In this document: positions 45,824 to 59,603 of the stretch, one piece after another
How positions within the stretch are numbered: position 1 is the first letter of the stretch
How the letters are laid out: the number at the start of each line of letters is the position of its first letter
Assembly (NCBI GenBank): GCA_027563935.2
Contig: CM050451.1
Location: forward strand, 105,737,565-105,801,564
Direction: 5' to 3'
Source of the DNA: Costus lasius
Lineage: Eukaryota; Streptophyta; Magnoliopsida; Zingiberales; Costaceae
Length of the DNA: 64,000 nt
The notes under the pieces: model-generated
The model's input: only the letters and a program-made list of their open reading frames with translations
The model's database searches: none
Told to the model about the DNA's origin: nothing
Made by a program: the position numbers and the translations under genes

Positions 45824-48800
45824 CTTAATGTTTGATTTCCTAGTCACCCACTTTTTGAGCTAGAATTAATGGCTTTAGGCTTATTCAAACATACCACAGG
45901 TTTTAGATATGCAACCAAGAGAAAGGGCAGCAACCAGTATGTTGATACTTGTCATATGATATTTACAAGAATATCTATGGAACAGAGTCTAATGATAATT
46001 AGATTTTTCATATTTTTAGAATTGCAGAGAGAAACCTAAACCTCATCATTTTACGATGAATTAAGTGATCAAATAGTTCTTAATATTTGTTGACTTACGT
46101 CACTCCTTTTTTTAGCTTAGAGTTAAAAGATTTTAGGTTTGTGAATTAGAAGTGAGTTTTTTAGTTACTCTTTTAAATACGAATAAACTTTTTGGCAAAA
46201 TTTAGTGGGATGAAATTATGATTGTTTTTCAGATTTTACGAGCATGAGGGATTTTGTTGCAGTTCTGCTTTGTTGTAGGGGTCTTCATGCAATTTATGGC
46301 AATTACCCTAGTATATTATGAAAGCTTTGGTTCACTAACACTCGGTACTTCAAGTAATGACAATGAGAGTTTGATGAGGACCTTGATGAGAACACCTGTT
46401 AAATCTACAATTGTATCACTTAGTGTTTAGTTAGAAAAAAAGCTTTAGTGATGAATAGCTTTCAGCATTCCATCAACTTTTTCGTGTCTTAGTGGCAAAT
46501 ATAAATTTAAACAAAGAATCACAAAACTAACAATCTCCATTAACAAGTTTGTAAGGTCTGATGAAATGCATGGAGGGTGTAGATTGACTTGATAGGATCA
46601 GTACCGACAAGTTCAACTTGTGAGCTGGCAAATGATTGGGAGATTTAACATCAGCACAGTGCACTGTTGAGGCACACTTGCTTCCCAATTTTAACAGCCT
46701 CTGTAGGTCATCTCCTACCCCAACTACTGCCATCCTAATTATGTCAAATTCATTTAGAAGGACGGCCTAGGTTCGGTGTACAAGAAATCGGGGAGAAGCT
46801 TCGCTGACAGTAAGCAGGAACAGTAGCTCATATTTTCTACATTGTTTATGAATTAGCAGAAAATCAAGCACCAGTCGGTGCTTGCAAGTATAGTACGTAC
46901 TAGTACAAGCCCTTAAGATTTCAGTGAACAGTGTGGACCCGGCATGATTTGTTGGTAGAATAGAAAACCCTCCTTGTGTTACCGTGTGCAAGCTGTTGAG
47001 TGGGCATGCATAATTTGAACAATTAGAAGCTAAATTTAGAAGAGGGAGTATTCTGATTGTTAGGCTAGGGAGACCTAGTATACGATTCTTGTCTATATGC
47101 TACCTTATCACTGAGGGATAAGCAAGCTTTGCTCAAATTTTTTTCATGGACCTTGTGATCTTGAAGAGTTCTATGAATACGGTACATTGTTGGACTACTT
47201 CTTCAGTGCCTCACACAATATCTTGACTTAATCATCTTTATGTTTAGCCCATTCACGGTGATACTGACTCTGTGATGAGGATAAAATCTAGATAAATGAG
47301 ATTATGATCACATACTTGAACAGTCCTTTCACTCTGAAGGCAACTCAAAACTTCGAGGCGTTTATTTTCTCTCGTATTTTTAGACGACAAGAGACTGTTG
47401 ACAGAAGAAAAACATGACCTGCCGGTGGTCAAATGCTCTCCTACTGTCAACAACCAAATTGCATCCATGCATGCTATAAGACAGGAAAATTATGCAAGTG
47501 TCGGTCAAATGGTCCAAAAATATGTATGAACACTTGATTTATTTATTCTGACAAAAGACATGATCAATGATTCCACGTCTGATTGCTTCTAGTTCTTCGG
47601 ATACCTAGTAATTCAAAACCCAAGTCCAGATCCAGATCTAAAGGTAAATAATTATTGATGTATTGTTAGAGATCCGATGCCTTCAAGATTCAAGCAAGTG
47701 TATTATAAGATTGATTGCAGGTTGTATAACTTGTCTCTGGCGTGATGCCTTGTAAGTTTAGGACAGACTGGGCGGTGAATGTGGTATTCATGGATTGAGA
47801 ATATTTATTATGCTTGTCCTTTGGCAATACTGCTAAAACCACTGGCCTGCTATTTAAGATCAAATAGAAAATTTAAATGGGTTGTTGATATCTCTAAAGC
47901 TACTGTAGATTTCTGCAGTATTGCAAGTCGATAATTTGACCTCCGTTTTTATTTGCTGAAACAGAAAGCTAGGATGAAGTAGAAGCTGACGTCTTGTAAA
48001 CTTCTCAGGCTCGGCCAAACTTGAACGATGTTCAGCATGGTAAATATGTTCAAGGTTTGTTAATTAGGCTATTCGTCTTTTTTCTTTTGAATATTATTTA
48101 CTAAACCGTGTGCTTTCTAGTTTATGGTTTGGACCGTATCAACGTCGGAAGGGCATTCAAAAGTTGACATCGGTTGAGTAGGGTGTCTTCTTCCCACTTA
48201 CTATCGATCATTATGATTCACAAAAGAACGAAAAAAAAGTTTGATTATTATGGAAAAGCGAAGCTGACATCTCAACTAATTTATGTGTACATTTGACCTT
48301 TCTTGATCTCGACAAACTACTTCCACGCGTGCGATGGGGCACCTTTTTTTTCTGTTCCAGCCCCGATTCAAATTGATATGTCAATTTAAAAACATTGACA
48401 AACAATTCGCAGGCCCTGGAATTGTTTTTTTTTCTCTCTCGTATGAAGCATGTGTTGTATAAAATAAAGCATTGGAAAATCGAAACCCTCATCCGGCCAT
48501 ATGTGCCTAATATCTGACAAGTTAACTAATCGTGTTTGCTCTGCCGCTATCACTTGTTAAATCATGCAAAGAATTTAGATTGTGAAGTTTTAACCTTTTT
48601 TTTTTCAATGGATATTATATACGGGCATGATTTATTAAGCTAGAGATTTTGAATTATCATAATTTTATTATTATTTCAAGGGATTATGTTATGGACAAGG
48701 GTGCCTGCCTCTTTGTTTTATATGAAACTCTCATGCGCGTTGTTTATGAGAGATGGATGAGTTTAGCGAACTTATGATCAGGTATTAGAAAAGAATTTAA

Positions 48801-50818
48801 GTTTCTTGATACAATACAAAGATATGTTTATGAAATCTTTGTTCTCCCTGCATAAACTACAAAAATGCTATATAAAAATTACCCACCAACTTTAAATTAT
48901 TGTCAAATTTATTATTGTTATTATATGGTACATCCTTCCCTAATTGACTTCAAATAAATCTAAGAATTATTATTAGAAAACATTTAGTTAAAGACTAAGG
49001 TGCCAATTGGCTATACAACGTCAGGCATATCTTGGTCCGCATTGATTTGTCACGCTACAAATTGGTCAACTCAACAAAATAAGAGTAGCGATTTAAAAAA
49101 TTCTCAAAAATATAAAAAATGAAAAGAAATATTAAGAAATAAGAGTAGAAAAAAAGAAGCAAAGTTTAGCCAACATTTTTTTTAAAAAAAAAATCTAATA
49201 AAACAAAAGAATTCATAATTAGGAAATCTTGAAAAAAAATGAAGTTGGAAATATAAAGAAATAAAATTAAAATATACTAAAACAACTCATTTTTTAAAAA
49301 AAAAATAAAACAAGAGAAGATGCAAAATACATATAAAAAATAGGTTCATGTATAATAAATAAATACCTTTTTCATTTATTTCAAATTTCACTTATTAAGG
49401 CCAATAAAATATAACGTTCATATAATTTTATAAATGGGTCTTTTTGAAAATTTTGAGTGTGTAGGATGGGCCTCTTCGTGACTTCCAACTTATGTGGCTT
49501 CTCTTTTGATTGGTGCCTCTGGATTTTATGGTAGGCACAAAAGTAGTCATCTATCCCTCGACAAGATTGCTCAAGTTGTTGGTGGGCTTTAGCGGTGTAA
49601 ATCGTAGACATAAAAAAAAAAAAAAAATTTGTCGCCTTGAGCTGTAAACTTTTAATTTATGATTCCTTTTCTCCTTATTATTTTTTTTAATATTGTGGAT
49701 GAATCAGAAGATACGAGTAACTCATCGTTGCAGTTTAATTTGATCTTGAACTAACGAGAGGCACTCTGTTCTTCATACGTGTTCGAGTGAAGACGCCTCG
49801 CCTCTTTAATTAGTAGATGAATTAGTACAGTGCGGATTGTGAATGTTTATTCTGACTAAAATATCTATATACATTAATCCTACAAAAACAAATCTATTAA
49901 TTTATTATTGGAATGCTAAAGACACGAGGGGCCTGATGGGAAATAGTTCGGGTTCATATCGAGTCAACAGGATGTTCATTAAAAATCACAGCTACTGAAA
50001 GACAGCGCAGCGTAGTCAGAGGTATAACAAAGAAAGGAAGAAATCAGGGAGGGAGAAGATTGTCAGACAATGAGCCGGAATTGAATTTGAACAAACATGC
50101 AAAATCTACCTTCTGTATCCTCCTGCAGGCTGTTGAGAGAACAGATTATGAATTGAAGTATTGAACAATGGAGGAGCGAGCTAAAATATAGGGACGATGC
50201 ATTTCTCTACAGCAATCAAATGTTGTCAAGTCTCTGCTGTAGCAGACCAGACAATATAATTTTAAGTGCTGTAATTAACCAGCAAACATAGGCTTTTTAA
50301 TTATTCGTGCGCTATGATGATTGATCTGTCTGCATGCTCCCTTTTCTCACGGATCTTGCAATCTCAGACTTTCGAGTGTGGGTGACAACATCATGTCGTT
50401 GAACTCATATGCCTCGCAAATTCTGAGCAAGGATCTTAATTCAGATTATTTCGTTGAACTCATATGCCTCGCTATAGATGGAATTCACTGTGGATTTTGT
50501 CTAGGAAACACAGCCTAGGTTATGTTCACTGTAGAAAGGAAAGAAAATACAATAAATCTAAATGGTTTTTAGGCTAGATTTTTCCTCCTTTTCCACAATG
50601 AATTCGAATTCTATCCAACCAAACATAGACTAAGTTTCTGATTATATGGAGGATTTGCTGCCATTAGTTTATTTATTGATTATCATTGCTGACTAGGCAT
50701 AAGGCTGATGTGTCATCGTCATACTAGGTGAATAATATTCATCTGCCAATCAGATGTCTACAAGTCAAGGACGGACTAACCGCAACAACAATAACAAGAT
50801 AGAATTGTTGAGAATGGA

Positions 50819-51274
50819 TCAACAGTTGCAGTGGCAGGCTTTGGCCATGCTGAGCCCATCGACCTCGCACTGTCCTCCCTTTCTACATCCCCCGTAGTGG
50901 CAAACATCCATGCATGCTCTGTTCATCACTGCATCCTCCGGCTCGCACGCGTCCACGTGGATCACACCGCAGCACCGTCCGTTCCCAGTCGGATAGTCCA
51001 CCCAAGCACACTCTTCCATTTCATTTGCACATTCATCATCACAATCAACAGTCATCAATTTTATCTTGTAAAGTTATATATAATCTGTATGATCTCTCTG
51101 ATTGCTCCATTGCTCAAACATTGACGAGGGATTATGAGGCACTAAGTATTTTTGAATACAGATAGGAGAGCTAATTGAGTTAAAAAAAAAAAGGTAGAAT
51201 TTACTTGTATACTCACTTGCTGACACGGACATGCAGAGAAGAAGATGAAGCAACATTGCAACTGTATTGAGCAT
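50819..51274 (-). CDS. Secreted Cys-rich (defensin-like) peptide, two exons, about 99 aa
   Basis: Exon 1 (51274-51221) encodes a signal peptide, MLNTVAMLLHLLLCMSVS. Exon 2 (51064-50819) encodes about 81 residues with 13 Cys. They include CDDEC, a CC pair, C-x3-C (CMDVC), GGC and the terminal CHCNC. The C-x3-C ... C-x-C spacing resembles the cysteine-stabilised alpha-beta fold of plant defensin-like peptides, with an unusually Cys-rich N-terminal half. An intron just after the signal peptide is typical. The usual GT donors near the exon end give the wrong phase; only a GC donor (TCA|GCAAGT) with acceptor TTTACAAG keeps the frame. The alternatives are a recent frame break or an unseen exon. Likely role: an apoplastic antimicrobial or signalling peptide (inference). 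Confidence 0.6.
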
Positions 51275-51307
51275 GGCTACAACGTCACATGGATATGAAC
51301 ATCTCAC

Positions 51308-53831
51308 CCTCTCTTCTTCCTTCTGGGGCAGAACAAGAAGATATATAAATAGATTACGAAGCAGTGCCTTGAATTGTTAGTTTTATTCTCTAGTGCTGCA
51401 AGATAAGATAATAGATGATGGCGATTTTGTGATAGGATAAGGATCCGTAATCATGAAGAAGAAGATCCAGCAACGCTTAAAAAAGTGCGCAATCGCACCC
51501 CCGACAGCAAGTAGGCCATCAAAATGCCTTGTGTTCATCTGTCCCTATTTCTTTCGTGTGTGCTTGTGTTGAATGAACACGAGTTCCAAAAGGGATATGT
51601 CAACATAAAGCTTGAGTGGATCTCCCACTATGGGTTTATATATAGAGCAGTATATTTTCCTTGGAAATTTTAATTATACAACTCTTTGTTGCACTATTTA
51701 AAAGTGAGCTATCTTTTCTTACTTACTTTAGATGCATCACAAGCAATCTTAATGATTTTAGACAAGTCAAGCAACCTAAGAACAAGGGCCATAGTCAATC
51801 AGTCCTTAATTCCGTAGCCATCTTTGTTACGCCCCAATGTCACTATACAAAATCGTGCCAAAATTTTAAGTCCATCTATATGCATAACTCATATCAACTT
51901 TTTTTTTCTTCCCTTTTACATTGATCAATAACATAAGCTCACATATTCATGTTAAGCATGTGATTATTCTTCTATAATCATGATTACTTTGTCATCATCC
52001 ATATTGAACTTCATTAATGTTTCAATTTATAATTAGTAATGGACATCTATTTAAATAGCTATCATTGTAGACATACCATACCATGATGCTAAATTTAATT
52101 TAATTATTTGATTTTGTTGTTTAAATCATAAATTTTCTCATAAGTGAAAATGAATACTCAAATCAAATCCACATTCAAGACATATAATCATAACATGTAC
52201 CATAACTTGATCAACAATGATTTATTGGCTATTTAGTATCTCATAATTCCTATAAAACTTTAGAAATACCTAGCTCATGCTAATCAAAACCATATAACTA
52301 TTGTTAACTCTTAAGTACTATATTTACATAAACACTTTTAGTTAATCAAGCTTCATCTTGTTATACACCTTACTTTAAATTATTCATGATTATATTTTCA
52401 TATTATAATACCTCGGTTTAGTTTACTTACTCCACCCTTCCTAATTTGTCATCATAAATTCTATGAATTATTTATAAATATATTCTTAATTGTTTTATCA
52501 TCCTATGTTTTTTGATGATGGTTACACACCAATATTCTAAATTGTTATATAAATTCTATCAATTTCTATATTCCAAGACCTGTAAGTTCGGTGAGTCTTC
52601 ATGAACTATAAGTTTTTATACTATTTTCATTTTTTTTTTTATTATAATATGTCATGCTCTAATTTCAGTAATAACTCAAATGACATAATAAGAACTAATT
52701 GGCATGACAACATATCTGACTGATTACATGGGTAAACTATAGATCCTAAAAATTATATATTAAATTAAGTTATATTTTATTATTAAAAATTATAGAGAAT
52801 TAAACTAATCTTTCCCCACCTTTAAAATTACACTAGAAATTCTGCATACTAAAATCATAATTTAATTATATAAAAAGTAAAGGTGGCTTAATTAATTAGA
52901 ATATAATTAAATTAGGTTTTAAATCCGTGGAATGGCCTTGAAGGCCCAATTCAGATCTGGCCCGCAATATAAATATAATTTCATTTACAATTTCTAAGTC
53001 CTCATATATATATTCTTGTTTTTTAAGAAAGATTTAGTATAGGTTGAACAAAAAAAAATTAACTTATATTCAATTTGAAGTAAATTTTAAGCTGAATTGA
53101 CTCCAGAATTTCAGTGAATTTTTGTATAAATTTAGATTGATTGTAGTTGTAGTTGTATACTCAACCATTCTTAAACTCCAAATGGAGCAAAATAGAAAAG
53201 AAGTAATTCAAATTACATTACGGAATTTTTTAAATAAAAATAGTTAAATTTTTGTTAGATTTGAATCAATTTAAATTACTAAAATATTTTTTATTCAATC
53301 ATTTTTTTCTTCTTCTCTTTTCAAGGTCCTTTTTATCGGTTTCCTCTTCTCTCATTCATCGGAATTTATATTTGGGGGCTTTTTTTTTTGTTTTTTCAAC
53401 ATAATAGGGTGCCTTAAAACACAAAAGATCAGCACCCTTCTGATTACTTGATAAAAATGATTTTTCTGATAAATGACTAACTTTTAATTTGGAATAATTG
53501 CATATCCATATATTAAAATTGTCGTAAAATTTATGGACGACGCCTGGGAAAATAAATTACCTTGTCCATCATCCCAACGGTTTATGTTTGAGATGGAGAC
53601 TTTGCTGAGGTCGTAATCAGCTCTGGAACGCAGCTGCCACTTTGGGCCACCTGCTGTTTAATTTATTTGTCTTTACTCCGCTCCTTTATTGCTATTTATC
53701 TCTCTTCCAACTCCATCTACGCATCCATATGTGTAATCATTCCTCCTATCATCACCACCCTCTCAAGTCTCAATTCAATTGTGTGCTGCATCCTGCACAG
53801 TGAGGTGGGGAGAAAGATGAAGAAATTACCA
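51308..53831. other. Intergenic; promoter side of MIR166
   Basis: AT-rich DNA with no gene. TGTTACGCCCC at about 51826 equals the start of the inner-element LTR but similarity ends after about 12 bp, so it may be an LTR remnant or chance. A TATATAAATAG motif at about 51339 lies just upstream of the defensin-like gene. The last few hundred bases should contain the MIR166 promoter. Confidence 0.45.
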
Positions 53832-53850
53832 GGAGGCTTTTCCTTTGAGG

Positions 53851-53871
53851 GGAATGTTGTCTGGCTCGAGG
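53851..53871 (+). ncRNA. miR166* (5p strand)
   Basis: 21-nt star sequence opposite mature miR166 in the hairpin. Confidence 0.9.
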
Positions 53872-53932
53872 TATCTCTACTTTCATGTATAAAACAAATG
53901 CCTTCATCTTCCTTCCCTTGCGTTTGGAGATC

Positions 53933-53953
53933 TCGGACCAGGCTTCATTCCCC
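53933..53953 (+). ncRNA. Mature miR166 (3p strand)
   Basis: Exact 21-nt match to the deeply conserved land-plant miR166 sequence. Confidence 0.96.
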
Positions 53954-53968
53954 CCAAATGCAGCCTCC

Positions 53969-56900
53969 AACTCTCCGACGGCTTGAACAGCATGTCTGCT
54001 GCCTCCTTAAATTAATTCATGTGTTCGATCGTCACATACATGCATATTTTGTTGCTGAAATTATTTAGGATCGATTTGCTTGTTTTTCTCGTTTCTAACT
54101 TGGTTTTCAGGTTTTCTTGTTTACTTTGGACGACGAAACGGAGGAGAGATAAGCTGACAGACAGGTCTAATAATGCTGATTTATTTTCTCTTCTCTGACA
54201 AGATGAATGAAAAGGGCTTCATCATTACCTTGTCATTAGATTCGGGAGGAGGACCGGATCCTTGATTTTTAGCCTCCATTTTCATGTCGTCCTTGCCTTT
54301 TTTAAGTATTCAGCATTTATTACCTTGATCTTGGTGTTCTTCTAAGGATGCATCCCTTGCCATTCTTTTTTCCCCCAACTGGTGATACTGCTCGCGATGA
54401 GAAATAATATAAAGTTATTAATCTATAATAAGTTTTCATTGTACTCTATCTGATAACTTATTAACTGGTTTTATCAAGACTAATGATCAGCCTCATCATT
54501 CAGCTTCCTAGCTTTCGGATTGCAATGAACGTGATATATAGAAATATATAAAAGCATAGATGTTGCGCTCTTATAATTTTTTCGTCGGGATGCTGCATAA
54601 CATACAAAAGATGGATCGATTTTGGTCATGTCTGACAAATACCTGACCTTTAACCCTGTGGAAAAATCATTATAATTGTTGCAGTTGCAAAAAAGTTAAA
54701 ACTTTGTTTAATTCTCCCACAGAAATGCATTGCCGTAGTTGCATATATGAAAGCTACCTATCACAATTCAGAAAGGGAATAATAATTCATTTGCGAGATG
54801 TACTAGTTAATTATCTGGACATGCAAACTCACAATATCTTTATATCTGCATCTGTTTTGACATGTTGAGAATTGTATGACCCGAAGATCTGTGGAAGAAG
54901 AGTGCAACTTTTCCTGTGTTCAGATCTACGCCCATTGAGGTTTGCGCTAATTAGGGTTTGGTACGTATGTAAGAGTTCGGACAAAAGAAGGGGATAGTGT
55001 TAAGAATTACGAGGGAGCGCAGAACTCAAAAGATAAAATAACAGACTCATAATTAAGGCTCTCATAATCTCAACTCTCCAAAACCAATTGTACACCAATT
55101 ACGTAACACACATCGGATCCCCATCTCTTTCACTCCTCGTCACCTGACAATTAATTAACTTTCTTTCTCTTGCGCTGCTTTTGGAATTTGGTATTAAAAC
55201 AAGTCGCCCTCCGTGTCCTCTTCGTGCATGGGACTAGTATAAATTTCTAACGATGTCAACTAATTTGTCGCGGGTTCTGAGAAATACTTACTTGGAATCT
55301 AGTAATCTGTCACTTGCAACATGACTTGAGCTTTTGGCTCATCTCTCATATTAAATCTGCTAGCTCCAACTAAAAAGAAGCATGCATGTCGATGCATGAG
55401 TGAAGACTTTTTGTTCTCTTCGATCGTTCGGTGGTGAAAACAAACTTAAACAATTCCATCTTTGGTTCTGGGACGGTGGGCGAGGCCCTAATTTCCAGTT
55501 TCCACGGCTTTTGATGCCAGCACTTGTGTAGCTTTACACATGCGACTTAGAATATGCATATACATATATCGATCTTAGCATAAAGTACAAACATGTATGT
55601 CGCTTGGCGCTCTTGCATGCATGTTTTAATTAATGTGTTCTATTTGATTTGTCAATCGATCAGCTGTTAAAACTATATTCATCGATGATCTAGTGTTTTC
55701 AGGTTTTCTTTTCTTAAATAAGATTTATGCTGATAATGTTGTGTGGACTTACAATTATCTCAAAGAGGGAGAGGGATCATATTTGGACGAAGATCGACAA
55801 TAATAAGGTGAATCAATTAATCTTTAAGAATTGATATGAAAATAAATCATTATCAAGGTTTGTTAACACTATATTAGTGCGGAGTCAAAGATCGAGAGAG
55901 GAGAGTTAGGGCTTGCAATTTGCATGCACAAGAAAGATATCACAAGTTTACTCCATCAAGATTTGTGACTTGAGCAATGGCTTATTATCCTAGTGTTGAA
56001 TTAGTATGGCCACTGTAAAGCTATTAATAAAGGCATGTAATCTGATACTAAGCAAGAGAGGAGGAGAATGGGTGGTTGAGGAGAAAAGGTAAGCAGGCAG
56101 TAGTGAACTGGTGAACTAGGCTAGTTATAAAGTTAAACTATTGTCTTTGTGATTTACATGAGTGGAACATCTTATACTATCTTGCCTCCCTCATTCCTCC
56201 CTCTTCATTAAATTCATTTCATATTTGCATAACCTTCCCTAGAAATCCTAGTGATTAGTAGAAATATGTTGGCTTTTACACCTTGTAGATTGGCAATTTG
56301 CAACCACGGGTGGCAACAGATCGGGTATTTATGTTTTTATCTACTATTCAAATCTGACCCGATTGCCAAACTCGCTACTCAAATTCGACCTGAACTCAGG
56401 TTGGATACTCTACTATACAATCTGAACCCGAGTCAAATATTTAAATGAGTGCTCGTAGATACCCGATTAAATAAAAAATAAATTATTTATTATTTTATTT
56501 TATAAAAATATATTTTTAAAAATAAAAATATTTATATAATAACTATTTATTATTATTTTTTATATTTTTAATAGTAATAAATATTTATATAATAGTTATT
56601 TTATTATTATTTATATTTAAATAATAAAAATTATATAGTTATATTTTTTTTAGTGAAATTAGGTATCGAATTTTGGATATCCATATCCCTAAATTATATA
56701 TTTAAATAATAAATTAATTTATTAACTTAATGAGCTAAAGTAACGATATCAAAAAAAAGAGGGCTATAACTCTAGTAGAGTTACTTGTTACATATTGTGT
56801 TATGACTCGTTTAATAAGTAGATTGACTTATTAATTTGATAAGCCAAAATGATAATATAATTTAATTTATTAAAATGCTTAAGCCTAAGTTAATGGTAGT

Positions 56901-57849
56901 AAGCCACAAAACCTTATATATTGTACTATCTTTTATTCCTCATTAAAGACAAGATTTAATACATATCTTAGAATCATCCCTTAGTTGGTAACATATGAGG
57001 TTAGCCGATTGGGGACTCAATTATCTTCGACAGCCTTTTCATGACCTAATTTATTAAAATACTTAAACATAAATTAATGATAGTAAGCCTACTAAGTCTT
57101 ATATACTATACTATTTTTTCTTCTTTGTGTGAAACTAAATTGGGGATCAACGGGTTTAGACAAAAATATGATCAGTATGATTGTCGTTCTAGATCCTTGT
57201 ATTGGGAGGATCAACGGGTTAGATGTAATGTCACGGTAAACCATTATTTTGATACTTGGAATTGTATTTTAATACTTTTGGTATATGAGTTGAGTTGATG
57301 TTGTGCAATAATTGGTAGCTAATACTTTATACTTTATCTTTTGGTTATCTAATTTTGATTCCATTTTTTAAAATTATTTTGAGAATTATATATGTTTTAT
57401 TCATATATTGAATAATAATGTCTTATTGTTACATAATTGCGTATTGGCTATTGATTGATACCTATTAAAAATGTTTATGTTTAAATTACCGTAGTATGCA
57501 TAAATATCAAGGTTTAAAGTACGATTTAAGTTAGTGTAGCATGGCTTAAGTCCGTACATATTAATATTCACAAACGGCATATTATATTATTTTACAAAAT
57601 AATGAATTATAATATTACTACACATAAGCACTGCTTAGACTATATATATATATATATAAACATATTAGAGATTTAGTAGGTTTTTCTGCAAAGTTACCAA
57701 AACATATATGAATAAAATACAAAACCCTCCCTAAAACGGCTATCGTTTCGTTTTTCCCCTCTCGTGCGCTGCCGCTGCTTCACCGTTCTCCGCTCGCGTC
57801 TCCTCTTCCGGCGACGAGCTGATAAGACCGGAGACGACAGGAAGAAGCG
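53969..57849. other. Intergenic, no gene recognised
   Basis: AT-rich DNA. It includes a very AT-rich low-complexity tract (56455-56660) and next to it degenerate CCCGA/TCGGGT-type repeats (56310-56460) suggestive of an old non-autonomous transposon. A (TA)n run lies at 57642-57658. Confidence 0.5.
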
Positions 57850-58023
57850 ATGATGCGGTGGCGTTCTCTCGGTGTGTCCGCCGTTCGTGTATGTTGCGGC
57901 GCCCGGCGACGCGCGCAGCAGCGTCCGACTGAGAAGGCTCTATGTTGGTGGAGTTTTTCCTCCGGCATGCAGCATCTCTCAGGAAGCGAACTCGTCACAC
58001 TTCATGATCTTTTTGGAGCCTGA
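57850..58023 (+). CDS. Hypothetical 57-codon ORF in a GC-rich island
   Basis: ATGATGCGG at 57850 opens 57 codons to TGA at 58021-58023, basic and Arg-rich at first (ARRRAQQRPTEK). It sits in an isolated GC-rich stretch (57730-58030) downstream of a (TA)n tract, like a gene's first exon. A second ATG frame at 58048 (MSKRGEKRSRSPS) runs on for 74 codons. There is no homology that I recognise. It may be a real 5' exon or a former promoter/leader region. Confidence 0.2.
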   Translation: MMRWRSLGVSAVRVCCGARRRAQQRPTEKALCWWSFSSGMQHLSGSELVTLHDLFGA

Positions 58024-58743
58024 GGTGGCTAAGCAATCAGAAGAAGGATGAGTAAAAGGGGGGAGAAGAGAAGCCGGAGCCCCAGTTTTGGTGAAAAAAA
58101 AAAAACAAACAAACAAACTTCGGAAGATTTTTCCGGAAGTGATCGCTCCTGTCTATATCCTGGAAGTGAATTCCATGTGGTGACTTTCCTGCTCTTTCCC
58201 ATTCCGAAACTCCAACTCCAAGCTCAGGTGTCTTACTCCAATTTCCTTGTTATTTTGGTGACCTTCCAGTAGTTCGTAAATTTCTGTTTGTGCTAATTTT
58301 GAGCTGTGCGAATGTTCTCGCTGAAGTTTCACTTGTGAACATGATGTTCTGGAATTTTCTGTTGAATTAAGTTCTTTTGCTGGGACACTTGTTTGTTTCT
58401 AGTTGATTATTGTATTTTTACGTGTAGCTGTTGAATTTTGCTGGAGTTGGTTTAGCTCTATTGTGAATTTTCTACTATGTCAAGTTCTGCACTCTCTGTT
58501 CTTTGAATAAGAGGCCACGTGGACTAGCGGATACGAATGATACTTGATAGATAGATAGTGATATATAGTTCTTATTGTTGAGAAAGGGAGGTAAATGTGA
58601 ATCTCACAATCAAGCTGTAACCAACAAATCCTTCCTCAAATGAATGAACCAGAGGAGTAGTAGTGAGTAACAAGACACAAATTCAATCACACAAACACAG
58701 AAAATTTTTAATATGGAAAACTCTTTCAATATGTGCTCTTCAG

Positions 58744-58787
58744 TCCAAACAAAGAAGCTCCACTATCCAAACAAAGAAGCTCCACTA
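58744..58787. repeat. 22-bp tandem duplication
   Basis: The unit starts TCCAAACAAAGAAGCTCCAC and is present twice in direct succession. Confidence 0.9.
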
Positions 58788-59603
58788 TCAGCAATATGAG
58801 TTCACAGGAGTAGAAATGATCACTAACACAACCACAATGCCAAGAAATTGTAAGAGAGCAGTTGAAGAGTAAAGGGAATAAAAGTAAAGGGAATAAACAG
58901 AGGGTCTCGGCTTTGATAGCAAATGACAGCCTCTCTGACCTCCAAATAAGATCTCCACCGACCAAAATTGAGTTTCAAATGTCCTCAAAATATTGACTAA
59001 GTTTCAACTAAATCGGACCATGGAAACACATAGAGACTTGGGTTTAACCCAATCTCCTTCATTCAATTCAAAGAACACATCGGACAAACAAACTCTCCAG
59101 AAATCAACACGATCTGATCTTTGATTGATCTCCGATCATTAGTGAGATGAAAATAGTAGTGTAGATTAATGACTCTAAAAAAAAATTGCACCTTTTTTTT
59201 TGTTAGAGTGGCTGCGCACACAAAAATTGTGATTAACACCAAAGCGCTGAAAAAACTTAACAAGTAACCCTAACAAATTTACTAAGATTAATTGGGCCTC
59301 TTGAAACTTGGGTTTTATCCACATGGAAAGGGACCCAAAAACCCAGCACATATCAGTATGGTATTTGTAACTTATTATCAACTTTATGGTTCCGATACTT
59401 GATCGATTGTTTTAGTTTCATCGTATACTTGTAAATAACAGTAAATTGTGTAGTAGATTTATGACAGGATCATTTCATATAGTTGCTATTGTGCATATAT
59501 AGGTTGTATAAGGTTTTATTATCGTATGTTTTAAATGATCTGGGATGATATTATGAATCTATTGTTGTGATTTGTTATGGGTTTATGGATCTCTGGCTCA
59601 TAT

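Larger units (their letters stand above)
44585..50818. other. Intergenic, no gene recognised
   Basis: 6.2 kb AT-rich DNA. It includes a 30-bp tandem triplication (45734-45823), A-rich low-complexity sequence at 49090-49350, and a 20-bp direct repeat (GTTGAACTCATATGCCTCGC at about 50398 and about 50454). No gene was seen. Confidence 0.6.
53832..53968 (+). ncRNA. MIR166: MIR166 precursor hairpin
   Basis: The 3' arm (53933-53953) is identical over 21 nt to canonical plant miR166, beginning TCGGACCAGG and ending TTCATTCCCC. The 5' arm (53851-53871) contains the star strand GGAATGTTGTCTGGCTCGAG plus G, pairing with the usual 2-nt overhang geometry. The arms extend outward: GGAGGC (53832-53837) pairs with GCCTCC (53963-53968). 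The loop between the duplex arms is about 61 nt. miR166 directs cleavage of class III HD-ZIP mRNAs (PHB, PHV, REV, CNA, ATHB8 orthologues) and so sets leaf polarity, meristem and vascular patterning. A 133-codon open frame (53667-54068) overlaps the transcript and is not evidence of a protein. Transcript ends are unknown. Confidence 0.96.

Noticed and set aside
53667..54068. 133-codon + strand frame taken as a protein gene
   Set aside because: It spans the MIR166 hairpin with exact mature and star sequences. The encoded peptide has no domain.
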